Shown: piece by piece, positions 1 through 8,791 of the stretch
Layout of the letters: every line of letters starts with the position of its first letter
Numbering within the stretch: the stretch's first letter is position 1
NCBI GenBank assembly: GCA_913045175.1
Contig: CAJWQG010000002.1
Coordinates: forward strand, 53,010-117,009
Source of the DNA: an uncultured Gammaproteobacteria bacterium
GTDB lineage: Bacteria > Pseudomonadota > Gammaproteobacteria > Pseudomonadales > Azotimanducaceae
Length of the DNA stretch: 64,000 nt
Reading direction: 5' to 3'
The notes under the pieces: generated by a model
The model's database searches: none
Seen by the model: the letters and a program-made list of their open reading frames with translations, nothing else
What the model was told of the DNA's origin: nothing
Program-made: the position numbers and the translations under genes

Positions 1-561
1 GGCGCGGGCTTCATGGGCACCATGCTTGGACCTTTCTACGCGGATAAAGGTTTAACGCTGACCGAGTTCGGTATTCTGTCTCCGATCTCGCACCTGGCTG
101 GTTCTACACTAGCCGCTGTCACGACGCCTTTGCTGGTTTCACGATTTGGCTTACGCAGCACCGCAATGGTTGGTGTTGCAATACTACCTATTGAAGGGGC
201 CATGTTTTGCATGTTCGCATTAACGTCACTGCCACCCTTACCGCTGCTCATCGTTATGGTCTCCCTGCTCGGTTATATGACCGCGCTCTTTACTTACCCG
301 GTTACCATCTCTCGTTATCGCTGGGCATCGAAGGCTCAGGCGGGCACCGATTACGCATTGCAATCGAGCCTCGCGGGTCTGGGCGTCTGGATGGCAGGGT
401 CAGTGTCAGGGCTCATTGCCTCACAGGTTGGTTGGGTTTACTTTTTCCCAATCGCGACAACGATCGCGCTGACCGCCGGAATCATCTATGTGGGCAAGTT
501 CAACCGTATCGAAGAACTGGTTCAGGAGCGCGAGCGCGTGGAGCTTGAACACTCAGCGTGA
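1..561 (+). CDS. MFS transporter, C-terminal part (5' cut by window edge)
   Basis: The frame is open from base 1 and ends at TGA 559-561, so only the last ~186 residues are present. They contain about five hydrophobic helices with short polar loops, for example around residues 25-45, 50-70 and 75-95, and a basic/acidic tail. This fits the C-terminal bundle of a 12-helix major facilitator superfamily permease. Substrate cannot be told from this part. The last 9 bases overlap the convergent oxygenase gene. A later Met at base 13 is an unlikely start because the frame is open upstream. Family assignment is from the helix pattern, not from a diagnostic motif. Confidence 0.7.
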   Translation, partial: GAGFMGTMLGPFYADKGLTLTEFGILSPISHLAGSTLAAVTTPLLVSRFGLRSTAMVGVAILPIEGAMFCMFALTSLPPLPLLIVMVSLLGYMTALFTYPVTISRYRWASKAQAGTDYALQSSLAGLGVWMAGSVSGLIASQVGWVYFFPIATTIALTAGIIYVGKFNRIEELVQERERVELEHSA

Positions 562-1356
562 AGGCGGTGCATCACCAAGAACAGCAATCCGGTGAAGCTC
601 TCGCGCCCCCATGAAGTCGGCGGCAGCCGCATGTTGCATGCAGCGCTGATCCCATATTGCCAATGTGCCGGGCCCGTAACGTACGCGCGCCTGATATCGC
701 TCTCGGGTACAGTGGGCAAACAAAAACTCCAGCAAGGCTTTGCCTTCCCGTGGTTCTAGCTGAACCACGCTTTGCGTGTAGTTAGCATTCACATAGAGAG
801 CCTTGCGCCCCGTCTCCGGATGCGTAATGACTATCGGATGGATTACCGACTCTTTTGCGTAAATCGGGTCAATGACGCGACTATCATGTCTTGCGTCGAG
901 CGGTTCAATAAACGCCTTCATTGCATCAGACAGATCCTCGTAGGCTTTGTACTGTGAGGCGAACAACGTATCGCCGCCCACAGAGGGCATTTGTCTCGCC
1001 AACAACACGGTGTACTTGGGAGGAACTTCCTTCCAACTGGCGTCGGTATGCCAGTTCTCTGCGACGAGTGGGTTCTCGGGGTTGGCGGCCACTCTAAGCA
1101 CGTCATCGAAGCCTTCAAAACCCGCAAACCCGTGAACATCAAGATCGCCCCATCGCATGCCGAATTCACGCAACTGCGGGACTGTGAGGTGCGCCTGGCC
1201 ATGTAGCGCGAGCGCACCGTACTCCATAAGTAGTGCGTGGAGATTGGCAAAGTCGGCGGCGTCGAGCGACGTTAAATCGATGCCCCGCACTTCAGCGCCA
1301 AGGGCTCCACTCAATGCTCTTATGTCCAGGTCTGGATGCTGTGCAGTATCTGTCAT
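553..1356 (-). CDS. TauD/TfdA-family Fe(II)/2-oxoglutarate dioxygenase
   Basis: The 267-residue length is normal for the TauD/TfdA family. These soluble enzymes hydroxylate a substrate using Fe(II), O2 and 2-oxoglutarate, often releasing sulfite, ammonia or a side chain. The iron-binding H-x-D is H103-T-D105 in the motif NWHTDASW. The distal His lies in RCMQHAAAADF and the 2OG-binding Arg in GARELHRI near the C-terminus. The start is chosen at ATG 1354-1356, with a GGGGGAAG ribosome site just upstream. The gene is divergent from the PhyH oxygenase at 1482 across a 125-bp gap. Substrate unknown. Confidence 0.9.
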   Translation of the reverse strand: MTDTAQHPDLDIRALSGALGAEVRGIDLTSLDAADFANLHALLMEYGALALHGQAHLTVPQLREFGMRWGDLDVHGFAGFEGFDDVLRVAANPENPLVAENWHTDASWKEVPPKYTVLLARQMPSVGGDTLFASQYKAYEDLSDAMKAFIEPLDARHDSRVIDPIYAKESVIHPIVITHPETGRKALYVNANYTQSVVQLEPREGKALLEFLFAHCTRERYQARVRYGPGTLAIWDQRCMQHAAAADFMGARELHRIAVLGDAPPSR

Positions 1357-1481
1357 TTGGCTTCCCCCCTAGTCAGCCTGAATCATTCTACCAATTGAAC
1401 CTGTCGCGTGTCTGTCCATGACTTTGCACGAAATCAGGCCATCCACTATTCTTAGCCACGTTCCAATTAGGGACCCATAAC

Positions 1482-2456
1482 GTGTCCGTTAAGTTTGATA
1501 AAAAAGAGAACCTGACCGGTGATCCAAGCCTCGCGAATCAGGGCTTTGGTCGTGTCGATACTGAAGTCGATCATTTCGACCCAGAGTCGGCTCGAGATGA
1601 CCCCAGCCAGTTTTTTGAAGAAAACGGGTTCGTCGTCCTAAGTCAATGCCTGAACAATCAAGAACTTGAACATCTCAACGAGTTTTTCGATCGAACTCAG
1701 ACGGAACATCCAGCACGCTGGGGCATAACGGACGATCGCGAGGCATATCATGTAGGTGCGGGCCTGATTTTCTCGCAACCACTGCTCGACTATCCGGAGC
1801 TAGACCCCTATACACAGCACCCACGATCATTTCCTGTTGTCGCGCATTTATTTGGCGGCGAACAGCACGTTCGCTTCAGCGAATTCAATTTCCGGGAAGC
1901 GCCAAAGGATGCCGGATTCGGAGCCATGAGCTTCCATCATGACGCCACACTGGAAGATCGTTTCGAACGCCAACCCTATTACCCTTGTGACTGGCTGTGT
2001 GCTGTGCACTACCTGACCGACGTGGACGAAACCACGCCGTCTTTTTGTGTCGTGCCACAAAGCAATCGCTTCGAAACGCTGCAAGAAGCTTTTGAAGAAT
2101 TAGGTGAGCACTATAGCGAGGTGCCTATCTTTGGTCCCGCCGGCACCTGCGTGCTTTACGACACTGCAACCTTCCATACCCGTTTTGATGGAGACGGCAA
2201 GAAAAGCAGGCGCACGTGGCATCAGTACTATGCGAGGGGCGGCTGGTTACCCAGCTCTCTACCAGAATTGCCGAATTATACGAGGCCGCCCACACCAGTA
2301 CTGACCAATTGGAATCTCTTTCCGGAACGCCTGGTCATGCACCCAGACCCGGACAAACGTCTGTTCTTCTCGCACTGGAATACGGCACAGTGTGAATGGG
2401 TTGCGTCGGGATTCGACCCGAAGGTACGTCGCAACATGCCAAGAGGTGAGCACTAG
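1482..2456 (+). CDS. Phytanoyl-CoA dioxygenase (PhyH)-like oxygenase
   Basis: This is a 324-residue protein of the PhyH-type double-stranded beta-helix Fe(II)/2OG oxygenases. The H-x-D metal motif is H152-H-D154 in SFHHDATL. The distal His is in TATFHTRFDGDG, followed by an Arg-rich strand (KKSRRTWHQYY) suited to bind 2-oxoglutarate. The start is GTG 1482 with an AGGGA site 9 nt upstream. The C-terminus extends about 60 residues beyond the core. The gene runs 4 bp into the convergent Dabb gene. PhyH enzymes in bacteria act on small metabolites as well as acyl-CoA, so the substrate is open. Confidence 0.87.
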   Translation: MSVKFDKKENLTGDPSLANQGFGRVDTEVDHFDPESARDDPSQFFEENGFVVLSQCLNNQELEHLNEFFDRTQTEHPARWGITDDREAYHVGAGLIFSQPLLDYPELDPYTQHPRSFPVVAHLFGGEQHVRFSEFNFREAPKDAGFGAMSFHHDATLEDRFERQPYYPCDWLCAVHYLTDVDETTPSFCVVPQSNRFETLQEAFEELGEHYSEVPIFGPAGTCVLYDTATFHTRFDGDGKKSRRTWHQYYARGGWLPSSLPELPNYTRPPTPVLTNWNLFPERLVMHPDPDKRLFFSHWNTAQCEWVASGFDPKVRRNMPRGEH

Positions 2457-2749
2457 GCCTGGTAGTCAATCACCAGTGATTGACCGAGCAGCTCACGGAC
2501 AAGTGAAACGAATGCCTGATGAGCCGGGTGAGGCAGGTATGTATCCCGTCCCGCTGCATCAGCGAATGTCACAACAAAACAGTGGGTATAACCCTTCGCG
2601 TTTTGCTCAACACTGACATCCGTTCCCCACTCGAAGTCCTGGATAACATCGATTTTCGACGGCAAGGCACGGAAGCCAGCTTCAACCTCAGCAATCTGCA
2701 CCGCAGTAGCCTCTTGCTTGAACCCAAACAACACAACATGACGTAACAC
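2453..2749 (-). CDS. Dabb (stress-responsive A/B barrel) domain protein
   Basis: This 98-residue single-domain protein begins MLRHVVLFGFK and carries the typical Dabb spacing, with a helix about residues 17-30 and the motif DFEWGTDVSVE. It ends with the HPAHQAFV segment. Dabb proteins are dimeric ferredoxin-like alpha/beta barrels. Some catalyse small-molecule cyclisation, others have no known activity. The GTG start at 2749 has a strong AGGAGGT site 7 nt upstream. It stands alone between convergent and downstream genes and may share a transcript only with upstream minus-strand DNA. Confidence 0.88.
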   Translation of the reverse strand: MLRHVVLFGFKQEATAVQIAEVEAGFRALPSKIDVIQDFEWGTDVSVEQNAKGYTHCFVVTFADAAGRDTYLPHPAHQAFVSLVRELLGQSLVIDYQA

Positions 2750-2780
2750 CTTAACTACCTCCTAACTACACTGAAGCCCA

Positions 2781-3206
2781 TCACTCTTTATTCCAGTACT
2801 CTCGCATCTCCACGAAAAAAAACGAAGCAGTCCAACCGATCATCAAGAGTCCTGTTAACGACTCAAGTCCCGTTAAGAATCTAAGTAAACCGGTTGGTTC
2901 AATATCCCCGAAACCCAGCGAGGTGTAGGTGGTAAATGAAAAGTAAACGCAATCGAAAAAGCTGCCGTCGAAATTGCGCTCTAAAGTACCGAACCCCTCT
3001 ATACCAATCATAAGGTAGTAAGCTAATCCGAAAATCCAGACTTCGATGGTGTGCGCAATTAGCGCTCCCGCTACGCCGACAACCATCCTTGTTCGATGCA
3101 AGAATCCGAGTCTCGGCAACAACTGTGACAATATGCGAAGGCTCTCGTAATGAATTGCAACAACGACTGCAATCACCACGCTGTTGATCAAGATGGACCA
3201 TCCCAT
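2781..3206 (-). CDS. Two-transmembrane potassium-channel-like protein
   Basis: This is a 141-residue membrane protein. Hydrophobic segments lie about residues 5-22, 42-66 and 108-130. A pore loop between the last two carries FTTYTSLGFGDIEP, the equivalent of the K+ selectivity filter (usually TVGYGD). The filter is the variant T-S-L-G-F-G-D, so ion preference may differ from classical channels. There is no cytoplasmic RCK domain, so it resembles the minimal ion_trans_2 proteins of bacteria. ATG 3206 is preceded by AAAGGTG. It is divergent from the histidine-rich gene at 3302. Confidence 0.85.
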   Translation of the reverse strand: MGWSILINSVVIAVVVAIHYESLRILSQLLPRLGFLHRTRMVVGVAGALIAHTIEVWIFGLAYYLMIGIEGFGTLERNFDGSFFDCVYFSFTTYTSLGFGDIEPTGLLRFLTGLESLTGLLMIGWTASFFFVEMREYWNKE

Positions 3207-3301
3207 TGAATTTACACCTTTCTGCTAGCTCGGTGAGACATTTTACGTGATGACAACACAGGTCTATAGTATGACAGTCATCCAATAGGGGGGATGGTTT
3301 C

Positions 3302-4864
3302 ATGATCAGGAGTATGTTCAAGCCGATTACGTTCCGGCCTGAAGTAGAAGAACTCGTCCGTTTCGTGGAAGACACGGACCCGGCCAACATGATCGAGGCA
3401 ACGGTGGACAAGCTGCGCGGCGGGCTGGACCCAACTGTGCTCCTGACTGCCAATGCATTAGCCATCGCGCGCTCCACCGAGGTACCTGGTCAACATCACG
3501 GTGGTCCAATACACCCAGTATGTGGTATTCACGCAGTACATGGAATTTCGCAACGTCTGCAGGGTGAACTTGCCATGCTGCCACTTATTCAGCATACGGT
3601 ACTATGCAACCACCATGTTCACTCGCCCTATATGGGACCCTACCGCATGTCAGAACTTGAACCGATGCAGGGCTCCAGGAAAGTTGCCTCCGGTATTCGC
3701 GCTCACAACGTAATGTTCGAAATGGAGTCGTTGGGGAACAACGAGTCCGAAGCAATCGAGGCGACCAAGGACGTATTCAACAAGGCCGTGGTTGCCATGA
3801 AAGGACCCATTGCCGAACGTTTTTATCTTTGGCTTATCGGTCGCGTGTCTCACGGTGAGTTACTCGATCTATTACTACCGTTGGGACTCAGTCGAAACAA
3901 CTGGGACGACCACTATTATTTGTATCCAACGTTTACTGCCCGGGCACTCGACTGTATCGGATGGGAGTGGGCAGACATTATGCTTCGACCGGCAGTACGC
4001 TATCAGGCTCGACTAATGCCGGCCCTCTATATTGGCGATCCTCTCGACTTCGACTGGGTGGAAGGACTACTGGACGAATACAAGCTGCTCGAAATCGACA
4101 TCCCCACCGCAAGCTCCGCCGCGGAGACTGAACAGATTGGGGAGTTAGGCATGGCGCTGGCACAGCAGGCAAATTATTTCGATACCATAGAGCCAATCGC
4201 GAAAGCACTCGCCGATGGTCTATCGCTAGAAGGAGCAGGCGAGGCAATATCCATCGGCGCTGCAGCATCCTACCTGAGTACAAGCTATGGAAATCCCATG
4301 GATGCGCACCTACATACGGGAATCAGCAATCGCCGTTATGTACTCCGGCAACAAGGCGTCAGCCTGAAAAACAAGTTACTCGGTTTGCTGACAGAGTTCA
4401 CCGGTCCCGAGGTGTTACTCGGGGCGAGGAAGTTTGACTGGGGTTGCAACATCGAACCGGGCAGCACGGCTTCGCTACCTGATCGCAGCCAGGATCAGTT
4501 GCTGGATGCGATTGTGGAAAGTATTGATGGGCAACCGCTAATCAAATGGGCTGAGCTGGTGAGTCCAGCGAATGCGGTGCCACCGGAGGGAGTGAAAGAA
4601 ACTGTGGCATTGGCTCGCCAGTACGCAGAAAAAGGCTTTGAACCTGAGCCCTACTTCAACCGGCTCGCGGAAATCGCCTGCCGTGACGACTACACGGAGA
4701 TGCACTCACTCAAGCATTTTCAGGCGATTGTGGACGAATACTATACGACTCGAGAGCCGTATCGCTGGGTACACCTCGCCTCGGCCACCAAGTCAGCGGC
4801 GATTATTCAACTCGGTCGTGAGCATAGCGTCTATCGACAAGCCAAGGAACTGATAGCAGCCTGA
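3302..4864 (+). CDS. Uncharacterised histidine-rich protein, 520 aa
   Basis: I do not recognise the family with confidence. The protein is soluble, mostly helical in character and has no signal peptide. Between residues 65 and 107 it has nine histidines (H65, H66, H71, H77, H80, H98, H104, H105, H107) in a pattern such as QHHGGPIHPVCGIHAVHG, followed by CNHHVHSP. This suggests a metal or cofactor site. Other marked motifs are NNWDDHYYLYPTF and NPMDAHLHTG. A distant relation to questin-oxidase-like (DUF4243) proteins is conceivable but unproven. ATG 3302 follows a GGGGGG site. An in-frame Met lies at 3314. Confidence 0.85.
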   Translation: MIRSMFKPITFRPEVEELVRFVEDTDPANMIEATVDKLRGGLDPTVLLTANALAIARSTEVPGQHHGGPIHPVCGIHAVHGISQRLQGELAMLPLIQHTVLCNHHVHSPYMGPYRMSELEPMQGSRKVASGIRAHNVMFEMESLGNNESEAIEATKDVFNKAVVAMKGPIAERFYLWLIGRVSHGELLDLLLPLGLSRNNWDDHYYLYPTFTARALDCIGWEWADIMLRPAVRYQARLMPALYIGDPLDFDWVEGLLDEYKLLEIDIPTASSAAETEQIGELGMALAQQANYFDTIEPIAKALADGLSLEGAGEAISIGAAASYLSTSYGNPMDAHLHTGISNRRYVLRQQGVSLKNKLLGLLTEFTGPEVLLGARKFDWGCNIEPGSTASLPDRSQDQLLDAIVESIDGQPLIKWAELVSPANAVPPEGVKETVALARQYAEKGFEPEPYFNRLAEIACRDDYTEMHSLKHFQAIVDEYYTTREPYRWVHLASATKSAAIIQLGREHSVYRQAKELIAA

Positions 4865-4878
4865 CGCTAACGTTATAC

Positions 4879-5250
4879 CTAAGGGGCGTCCTGTGAATCC
4901 GCAGGCCAGACCTCCTCCAACACACCGCTCGCGGTCACCGCACAGGGCCAGCCAGCATAATGCGCAGTCTGTGTAATCATGGCTTCAATCTTTTCTCTAG
5001 GGATACCCAGGTTCTTTGCTGCGAGAAAGTGCATACGTTGCTCATTCTGTCGGTAAAGGGCAACCGAGATTGTGCAGGTGACCAATGATCTCTCCTGCAG
5101 CGTCAGATCATCCTGCTGCCAAACGTCTCCGAACAGATGCTCAATGGTGTAGTTCCACAGCGCTTTCGGCATTCGTTCACCCCCGCCGCCCACACCAGCG
5201 AACAGCTTCTCCACCATTGCCCTGCCACGTACCCTTTTCTCTTCTGACAT
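4879..5250 (-). CDS. Carboxymuconolactone-decarboxylase (CMD/AhpD)-like protein
   Basis: This 123-residue protein has the CMD fold signature: PKALWNYTIEHLFGDVW, then LTLQERSLVTCTISVAL, then NEQRMHFLAAKNLGIPREKI. It lacks the C-x-x-C redox pair of AhpD, so it belongs with the non-redox CMD proteins (gamma-carboxymuconolactone decarboxylase-like), which act in aromatic catabolism or are unassigned. It is the last gene of a minus-strand run, 11 bp after the SnoaL gene at 5654. An AGGGGAA site precedes ATG 5250. Confidence 0.88.
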   Translation of the reverse strand: MSEEKRVRGRAMVEKLFAGVGGGGERMPKALWNYTIEHLFGDVWQQDDLTLQERSLVTCTISVALYRQNEQRMHFLAAKNLGIPREKIEAMITQTAHYAGWPCAVTASGVLEEVWPADSQDAP

Positions 5251-5261
5251 GTTTATTCCCC

Positions 5262-5654
5262 TTACTTATCGCTAGGTGGCGACGGGTGTAGGAGGCAATT
5301 GCGCAGCACGAACTTCCAACTGCCATCCACTCGCTGCAAGGTATCCAGGTACTTGCGCCTGACACCCACGCCGTTATCACGGAAAACGATCAGATCTGAC
5401 TCCATCATGGCGTCGTCCTGGTCGCCGTCGATCACATAGTTGGTCGTCCAATGCTGCGCATCCGGCGCTCCCATTGATTCAACCATGGCGATCAACTCGT
5501 CCCTCCCGGAAACATCACGATTAGGCGGCGCGTAAAATCGCCCGTGCTCTGTAAAGGTGTCCGCCCAGGCCTCGCCACGCCGCAGGTCAATTGCCTGATT
5601 GTAGCGACCCACCAGTTCAACAATCTCAACTCGATCCTCAGCGGTTAGCGACAT
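5262..5654 (-). CDS. SnoaL-like (NTF2 superfamily) protein
   Basis: This is a 130-residue single SnoaL-like domain beginning MSLTAEDRVEIVELVGRYNQ. The fold is an alpha+beta cone used by polyketide cyclases, steroid isomerases and small-molecule hydrolases. The frame is open further upstream (to 5825), but I place the start at 5654: it has a GGGAG site 7 nt upstream, homologous proteins start at this helix, and the longer frame would be an overlap of nearly 190 bp with its neighbour. With this start the overlap is 17 bp, indicating translational coupling. Activity is unknown. Confidence 0.87.
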   Translation of the reverse strand: MSLTAEDRVEIVELVGRYNQAIDLRRGEAWADTFTEHGRFYAPPNRDVSGRDELIAMVESMGAPDAQHWTTNYVIDGDQDDAMMESDLIVFRDNGVGVRRKYLDTLQRVDGSWKFVLRNCLLHPSPPSDK

Positions 5655-6450
5655 GATCAGCTCCCGTTTCATATTTTTTATCAACGGTGACAATGCGGCT
5701 GACGATAAGCCACCGACCACCGACTTTCCTGTAGGTGTCATTGTAGATGCCTGTGGCCGCAACCCGTCCTTCGTAGTACACCGCGAAATACATGGATCCT
5801 TTCGCGCCAGCGCCGGCGCCTTCAATCACATGGTTACTCGTCCAATGGAGAGAGTCGTGTGGGTCAGATGCATTATCAAGGCTTTGAAAGAGCGCCTCAC
5901 GACTGACTGTTGTATTGTCCTGACCTACATACTGATAGACGGCATCCTCTACATAACAATCAGCGCGCATCCGGGCATCCCTGCGATCAACGGCGTGCCC
6001 ATTGCGATCAATCATCGCCAGAATCTCTACCTTGTCATCGACACTCAGTGACTCGGCATCGGATGTTGGCAACGGGAAAGGATCTGCGCCCCCATAACTC
6101 AGATGGTTAAGCTTCCACTGTTCGTCAGATTGTTTGGTGAGCTCACCGCGAAGATGTCCGGCCGCCAGTACTTCACCGCCGTGTTGAATGGTCGTGAATG
6201 CCGCAGTTACGCTGGCATTGAGTTCTTTCCCGTCGACAACGATTCCGTTCAACAGGTGTCTTGAGTGCTGCCCGCCAATCGCAGAAATCTCTTCGAGACC
6301 CAGAGAAGAATCGCCAATCTCAAGTCGTCCCTCGTTGGTAAAAAGCGCCGCGGCGTGGAGCCCATCTCCCGCATCCATCGCATGGCAGTAGCGGGACATC
6401 ACCTGCGTAATGGCAAGGCGATCCGCAATAGAAATAGACATAGCCTTCAT
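5638..6450 (-). CDS. Tandem SnoaL-like (two NTF2-type domains) protein
   Basis: The 270-residue protein is two SnoaL-like domains in a row. Domain 1, about residues 6-125, starts IADRLAITQVMSRYCHAMD. Domain 2, about 135-260, starts SVDDKVEILAMIDRNGHAVD. Each ends with the family's W-x-L/I strand (EQWKLNHL and GRWLIVSR). The duplication gives an intramolecular version of the usual NTF2 dimer. Two starts are possible: ATG 6450 directly after GGGGGG, or ATG 6441 (MSISIADR) at better ribosome-site spacing. It overlaps the next SnoaL gene, which suggests the two were generated by duplication. Confidence 0.87.
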   Translation of the reverse strand: MKAMSISIADRLAITQVMSRYCHAMDAGDGLHAAALFTNEGRLEIGDSSLGLEEISAIGGQHSRHLLNGIVVDGKELNASVTAAFTTIQHGGEVLAAGHLRGELTKQSDEQWKLNHLSYGGADPFPLPTSDAESLSVDDKVEILAMIDRNGHAVDRRDARMRADCYVEDAVYQYVGQDNTTVSREALFQSLDNASDPHDSLHWTSNHVIEGAGAGAKGSMYFAVYYEGRVAATGIYNDTYRKVGGRWLIVSRIVTVDKKYETGADHVANR

Positions 6451-6521
6451 CCCCCCTTTCGTGAACGCTACCTAGACCATATCACGATCACGGATTAGCG
6501 GTTGAACCGCTCGTTCGCCCG

Positions 6522-7148
6522 CTACACCTGGCGACGGTAGATAAGCAAGTCCAGCAGCGAGACCAGCGAGAACAACACAAGCGCCAGCACCAATCTAAGG
6601 TCCGTGTAGTTAATGGTTCCTTCCACGGGATAGACAAAGGTTTTATCCAGCGCAGCCACCTTGAAACGGTGATGAGTTTTAAACATTGGATCGGCAGCTA
6701 TCTCCATCAGGTCACGTCTGCTTCGATATCGCATCAACGCGGCTGTGTCCCATGATTCAACATTTTCAATGCCGACGATATCCAGTGACTGAAACACCGC
6801 TTCGCCTGCGAACACCGGATGACTGGCCCGACTAAGCAGGGCGGGCCACATATGCTCCATATAGCGACCCATGAGCTGGCTGGCATTTTCACCCGGTTCC
6901 GCACCTTCTACATCCGGTGGCGAATCCGCGTTGTCGATATTGTTCACCATGATTAACTGCCGACCGGAATCCTCTTCCATGAATTTTCTTACGAACGAGA
7001 TACGCTCTTCGGATTCCCCGGCTTCACCCATCTTGCCCGTGAAAACATCAATCTCTTGTGTCGTCAGAGGACCACCGCCGGTATACCAAAAGGTAAATAC
7101 CAGGTAGATGAGCAAGGGTACGCCCCACAGGACGCCGCGCTTACTCAT
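6522..7148 (-). CDS. Membrane-anchored protein with possible DUF1330-like domain
   Basis: This 208-residue protein has a hydrophobic N-terminal anchor (residues 7-23) and a C-terminal one (about 183-203, LVLALVLFSLVSLLDLLIY), with ~150 residues between, probably periplasmic. The central part, with a run such as MWPALLSRASHPVFAGEAV and a WDTAALMRYRSRRDL strand-helix, resembles a dimeric alpha/beta barrel of the DUF1330/EthD sort. That is a pattern judgement only. It lies 3 bp after the cyclase gene at 7152 and 71 bp before the tandem SnoaL gene, inside the same minus-strand run. Confidence 0.82.
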   Translation of the reverse strand: MSKRGVLWGVPLLIYLVFTFWYTGGGPLTTQEIDVFTGKMGEAGESEERISFVRKFMEEDSGRQLIMVNNIDNADSPPDVEGAEPGENASQLMGRYMEHMWPALLSRASHPVFAGEAVFQSLDIVGIENVESWDTAALMRYRSRRDLMEIAADPMFKTHHRFKVAALDKTFVYPVEGTINYTDLRLVLALVLFSLVSLLDLLIYRRQV

Positions 7149-7151
7149 CGG

Positions 7152-7874
7152 TTACGCGTCCTCAATCGCAATTGCCCTGATCCAGGTGCCTTCCATCTGT
7201 TCTACATTGAGCGGCATGCTCATGAAGAAAACGCGGTCCTGGGTCAGCGACTCTATATTCGCAAGCGGATAGGCAATGGGAATGTTATTTCCCGTCATAG
7301 CCCTGTGGGTTGGGCAGTTGTCCGGCTCGGGCTCCTTTGTTTTGGTTTCCCAGCCGATTCCCGGTACGCCGACAGCGAGCATCTTGATTTTCTTCTCTTC
7401 CGCCAGCCAGTATGCGGTATCCCCATCGATCCAGGGCGAATCCTCTACATGAGGACTACCCATCAGTACGATGTCGCCTTCCTGCACATTGCCAAGATGC
7501 TCCGGCAGTATGGGCTGACCTTTCAGATCGTCGAAGTAACACACAGCCGCTTCGCCGTAGTAGGCATCAACCGGCATATCCCACAATCCCAGCATGCCAT
7601 CAGGCAGACCGGACCAATTGTCGTTGTGACCAATACCGAGCTGAATATGTGAACCATGGTGACCGCTTGGCGGGATAGGCCATACGGGATCGCCCGCCTG
7701 ATGGCCAACAAGCTGTTCGATGGAACTGTCTTCAGGGTTAACCTGGTCTTCCAGATACCAGGGAAAGTTGTACGTATCAGGGGCGCCCTCGTCCACACTC
7801 GTGTCGAGTCTGAAAACGGTGGACTCAAACTTCGCACTCAGTTCAACTATTCTATAATTCTTAAGATCTATCAT
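7152..7874 (-). CDS. Cyclase-family (kynurenine-formamidase-like) hydrolase
   Basis: This is a 240-residue protein of the cyclase family PF04199, whose members include metal-dependent arylformamidase and isatin hydrolase. The metal motif H-x-G-T-H-x-D is present in altered form as HHGSHIQLGIGH (about residues 72-83). The second conserved block is GDIVLMGSP and the third IKMLAVGVPGIGW. The change of the usual Asp after H-I suggests modified metal binding. The gene is 8 bp after a paralogous cyclase and has an AGGAGC site before ATG 7874. Likely role: hydrolysis of an amide or lactone in a small-molecule pathway. Confidence 0.83.
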   Translation of the reverse strand: MIDLKNYRIVELSAKFESTVFRLDTSVDEGAPDTYNFPWYLEDQVNPEDSSIEQLVGHQAGDPVWPIPPSGHHGSHIQLGIGHNDNWSGLPDGMLGLWDMPVDAYYGEAAVCYFDDLKGQPILPEHLGNVQEGDIVLMGSPHVEDSPWIDGDTAYWLAEEKKIKMLAVGVPGIGWETKTKEPEPDNCPTHRAMTGNNIPIAYPLANIESLTQDRVFFMSMPLNVEQMEGTWIRAIAIEDA

Positions 7875-7882
7875 GTCTGCTC

Positions 7883-8674
7883 CTACACTTCTTCGAACGC
7901 TAGCGCGCGGGTGAAACTTGCTTCCATTTTGGTCATACGCAGCGGCAGACTGACATAGAAAACACGATCTTTAGTCAACGTATCGATATTAACTAACGGT
8001 TGCACAATGGGGACGTTGGCACCTAATAGCACTCGCTTCACTGGTGAGTTTCCGGGGGCCTCTGCTTTCTGCAGGTATTGCCACAATATGCCAGGACCGA
8101 TACCAAGCATTTTGATTTGCCGGTCCGACACCAGCCATGAGCAGGTTTCGGCGGAAAGCCAGGGTCGCTCCACCTCCTCGAACGGACTGGTTAACAGGAC
8201 CACGTCACCTTTCTCGACGTGAGACAGGTGTTCCGGCTTGATCTCCAGGCCGCGAGGGTCTCCCTCACGCACCCGACCGGCAGGATAGTCACCGCGCTCG
8301 GCAGCCGGCTCAGGCGTCAGATTCTTCAGGTTACATACCCCAGCCGGCCCCATGAAGGTTTCCGTGGGCATCTCCCACAGACCCTTCATGTCGTCCGGTA
8401 CACCAGCCCAGTGACTGATATGTCCGCCCCCACCCTGTATATGTACACCATGATGTGTGCTCTGTCGTTCCTGAGGCCAGACCTCATCGCCCCCGGGCGG
8501 TGCTCCATACAACTTGAACAGGGAGTTATCGCCGGGGAATCGCCCCTCTCGCATGACCCACGGCTTGCCGTTGGGGTCGGTGTTACCCTCTAACAACGTG
8601 CCATCTACCAGGTATGACCTGGCCTTGAGCCTCGGGCTCAGGTCTACCGGCTTCAAACCATCTAAACTGAACAT
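7883..8674 (-). CDS. Cyclase-family (kynurenine-formamidase-like) hydrolase, paralogue
   Basis: This is a 263-residue paralogue of the next gene. It shares HHGVHIQGGGGH at the metal site, GDVVLLTSP and IKMLGIGPGILW in the same order, and a nearly identical C-terminal block (DRVFYVSLPLRMTKMEASFTRA). The start is taken at ATG 8674 (MFSLDGLK), with AAGGAAAGG upstream. The frame stays open to 8740 but that extension has no ribosome site. It is the first gene of the minus-strand run 8674-4879. The side-by-side copies suggest a heteromeric enzyme or two successive ring-opening steps; both are inference. Confidence 0.83.
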   Translation of the reverse strand: MFSLDGLKPVDLSPRLKARSYLVDGTLLEGNTDPNGKPWVMREGRFPGDNSLFKLYGAPPGGDEVWPQERQSTHHGVHIQGGGGHISHWAGVPDDMKGLWEMPTETFMGPAGVCNLKNLTPEPAAERGDYPAGRVREGDPRGLEIKPEHLSHVEKGDVVLLTSPFEEVERPWLSAETCSWLVSDRQIKMLGIGPGILWQYLQKAEAPGNSPVKRVLLGANVPIVQPLVNIDTLTKDRVFYVSLPLRMTKMEASFTRALAFEEV

Positions 8675-8791
8675 GCCTTTCCTTCTAGTCTTTTCACGAA
8701 GGCGACAGTGTAACCACTGTGCATTCAAGAAGTACAACACGTGGAAAATGAAATTAGGTACACTATCTCTTTCTCTTACGAAGGGGACATT

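Noticed and set aside
5655..5825. N-terminal extension of the SnoaL gene at 5262
   Set aside because: No ribosome site at the upstream Met, the added sequence matches no domain, and a good site precedes 5654.
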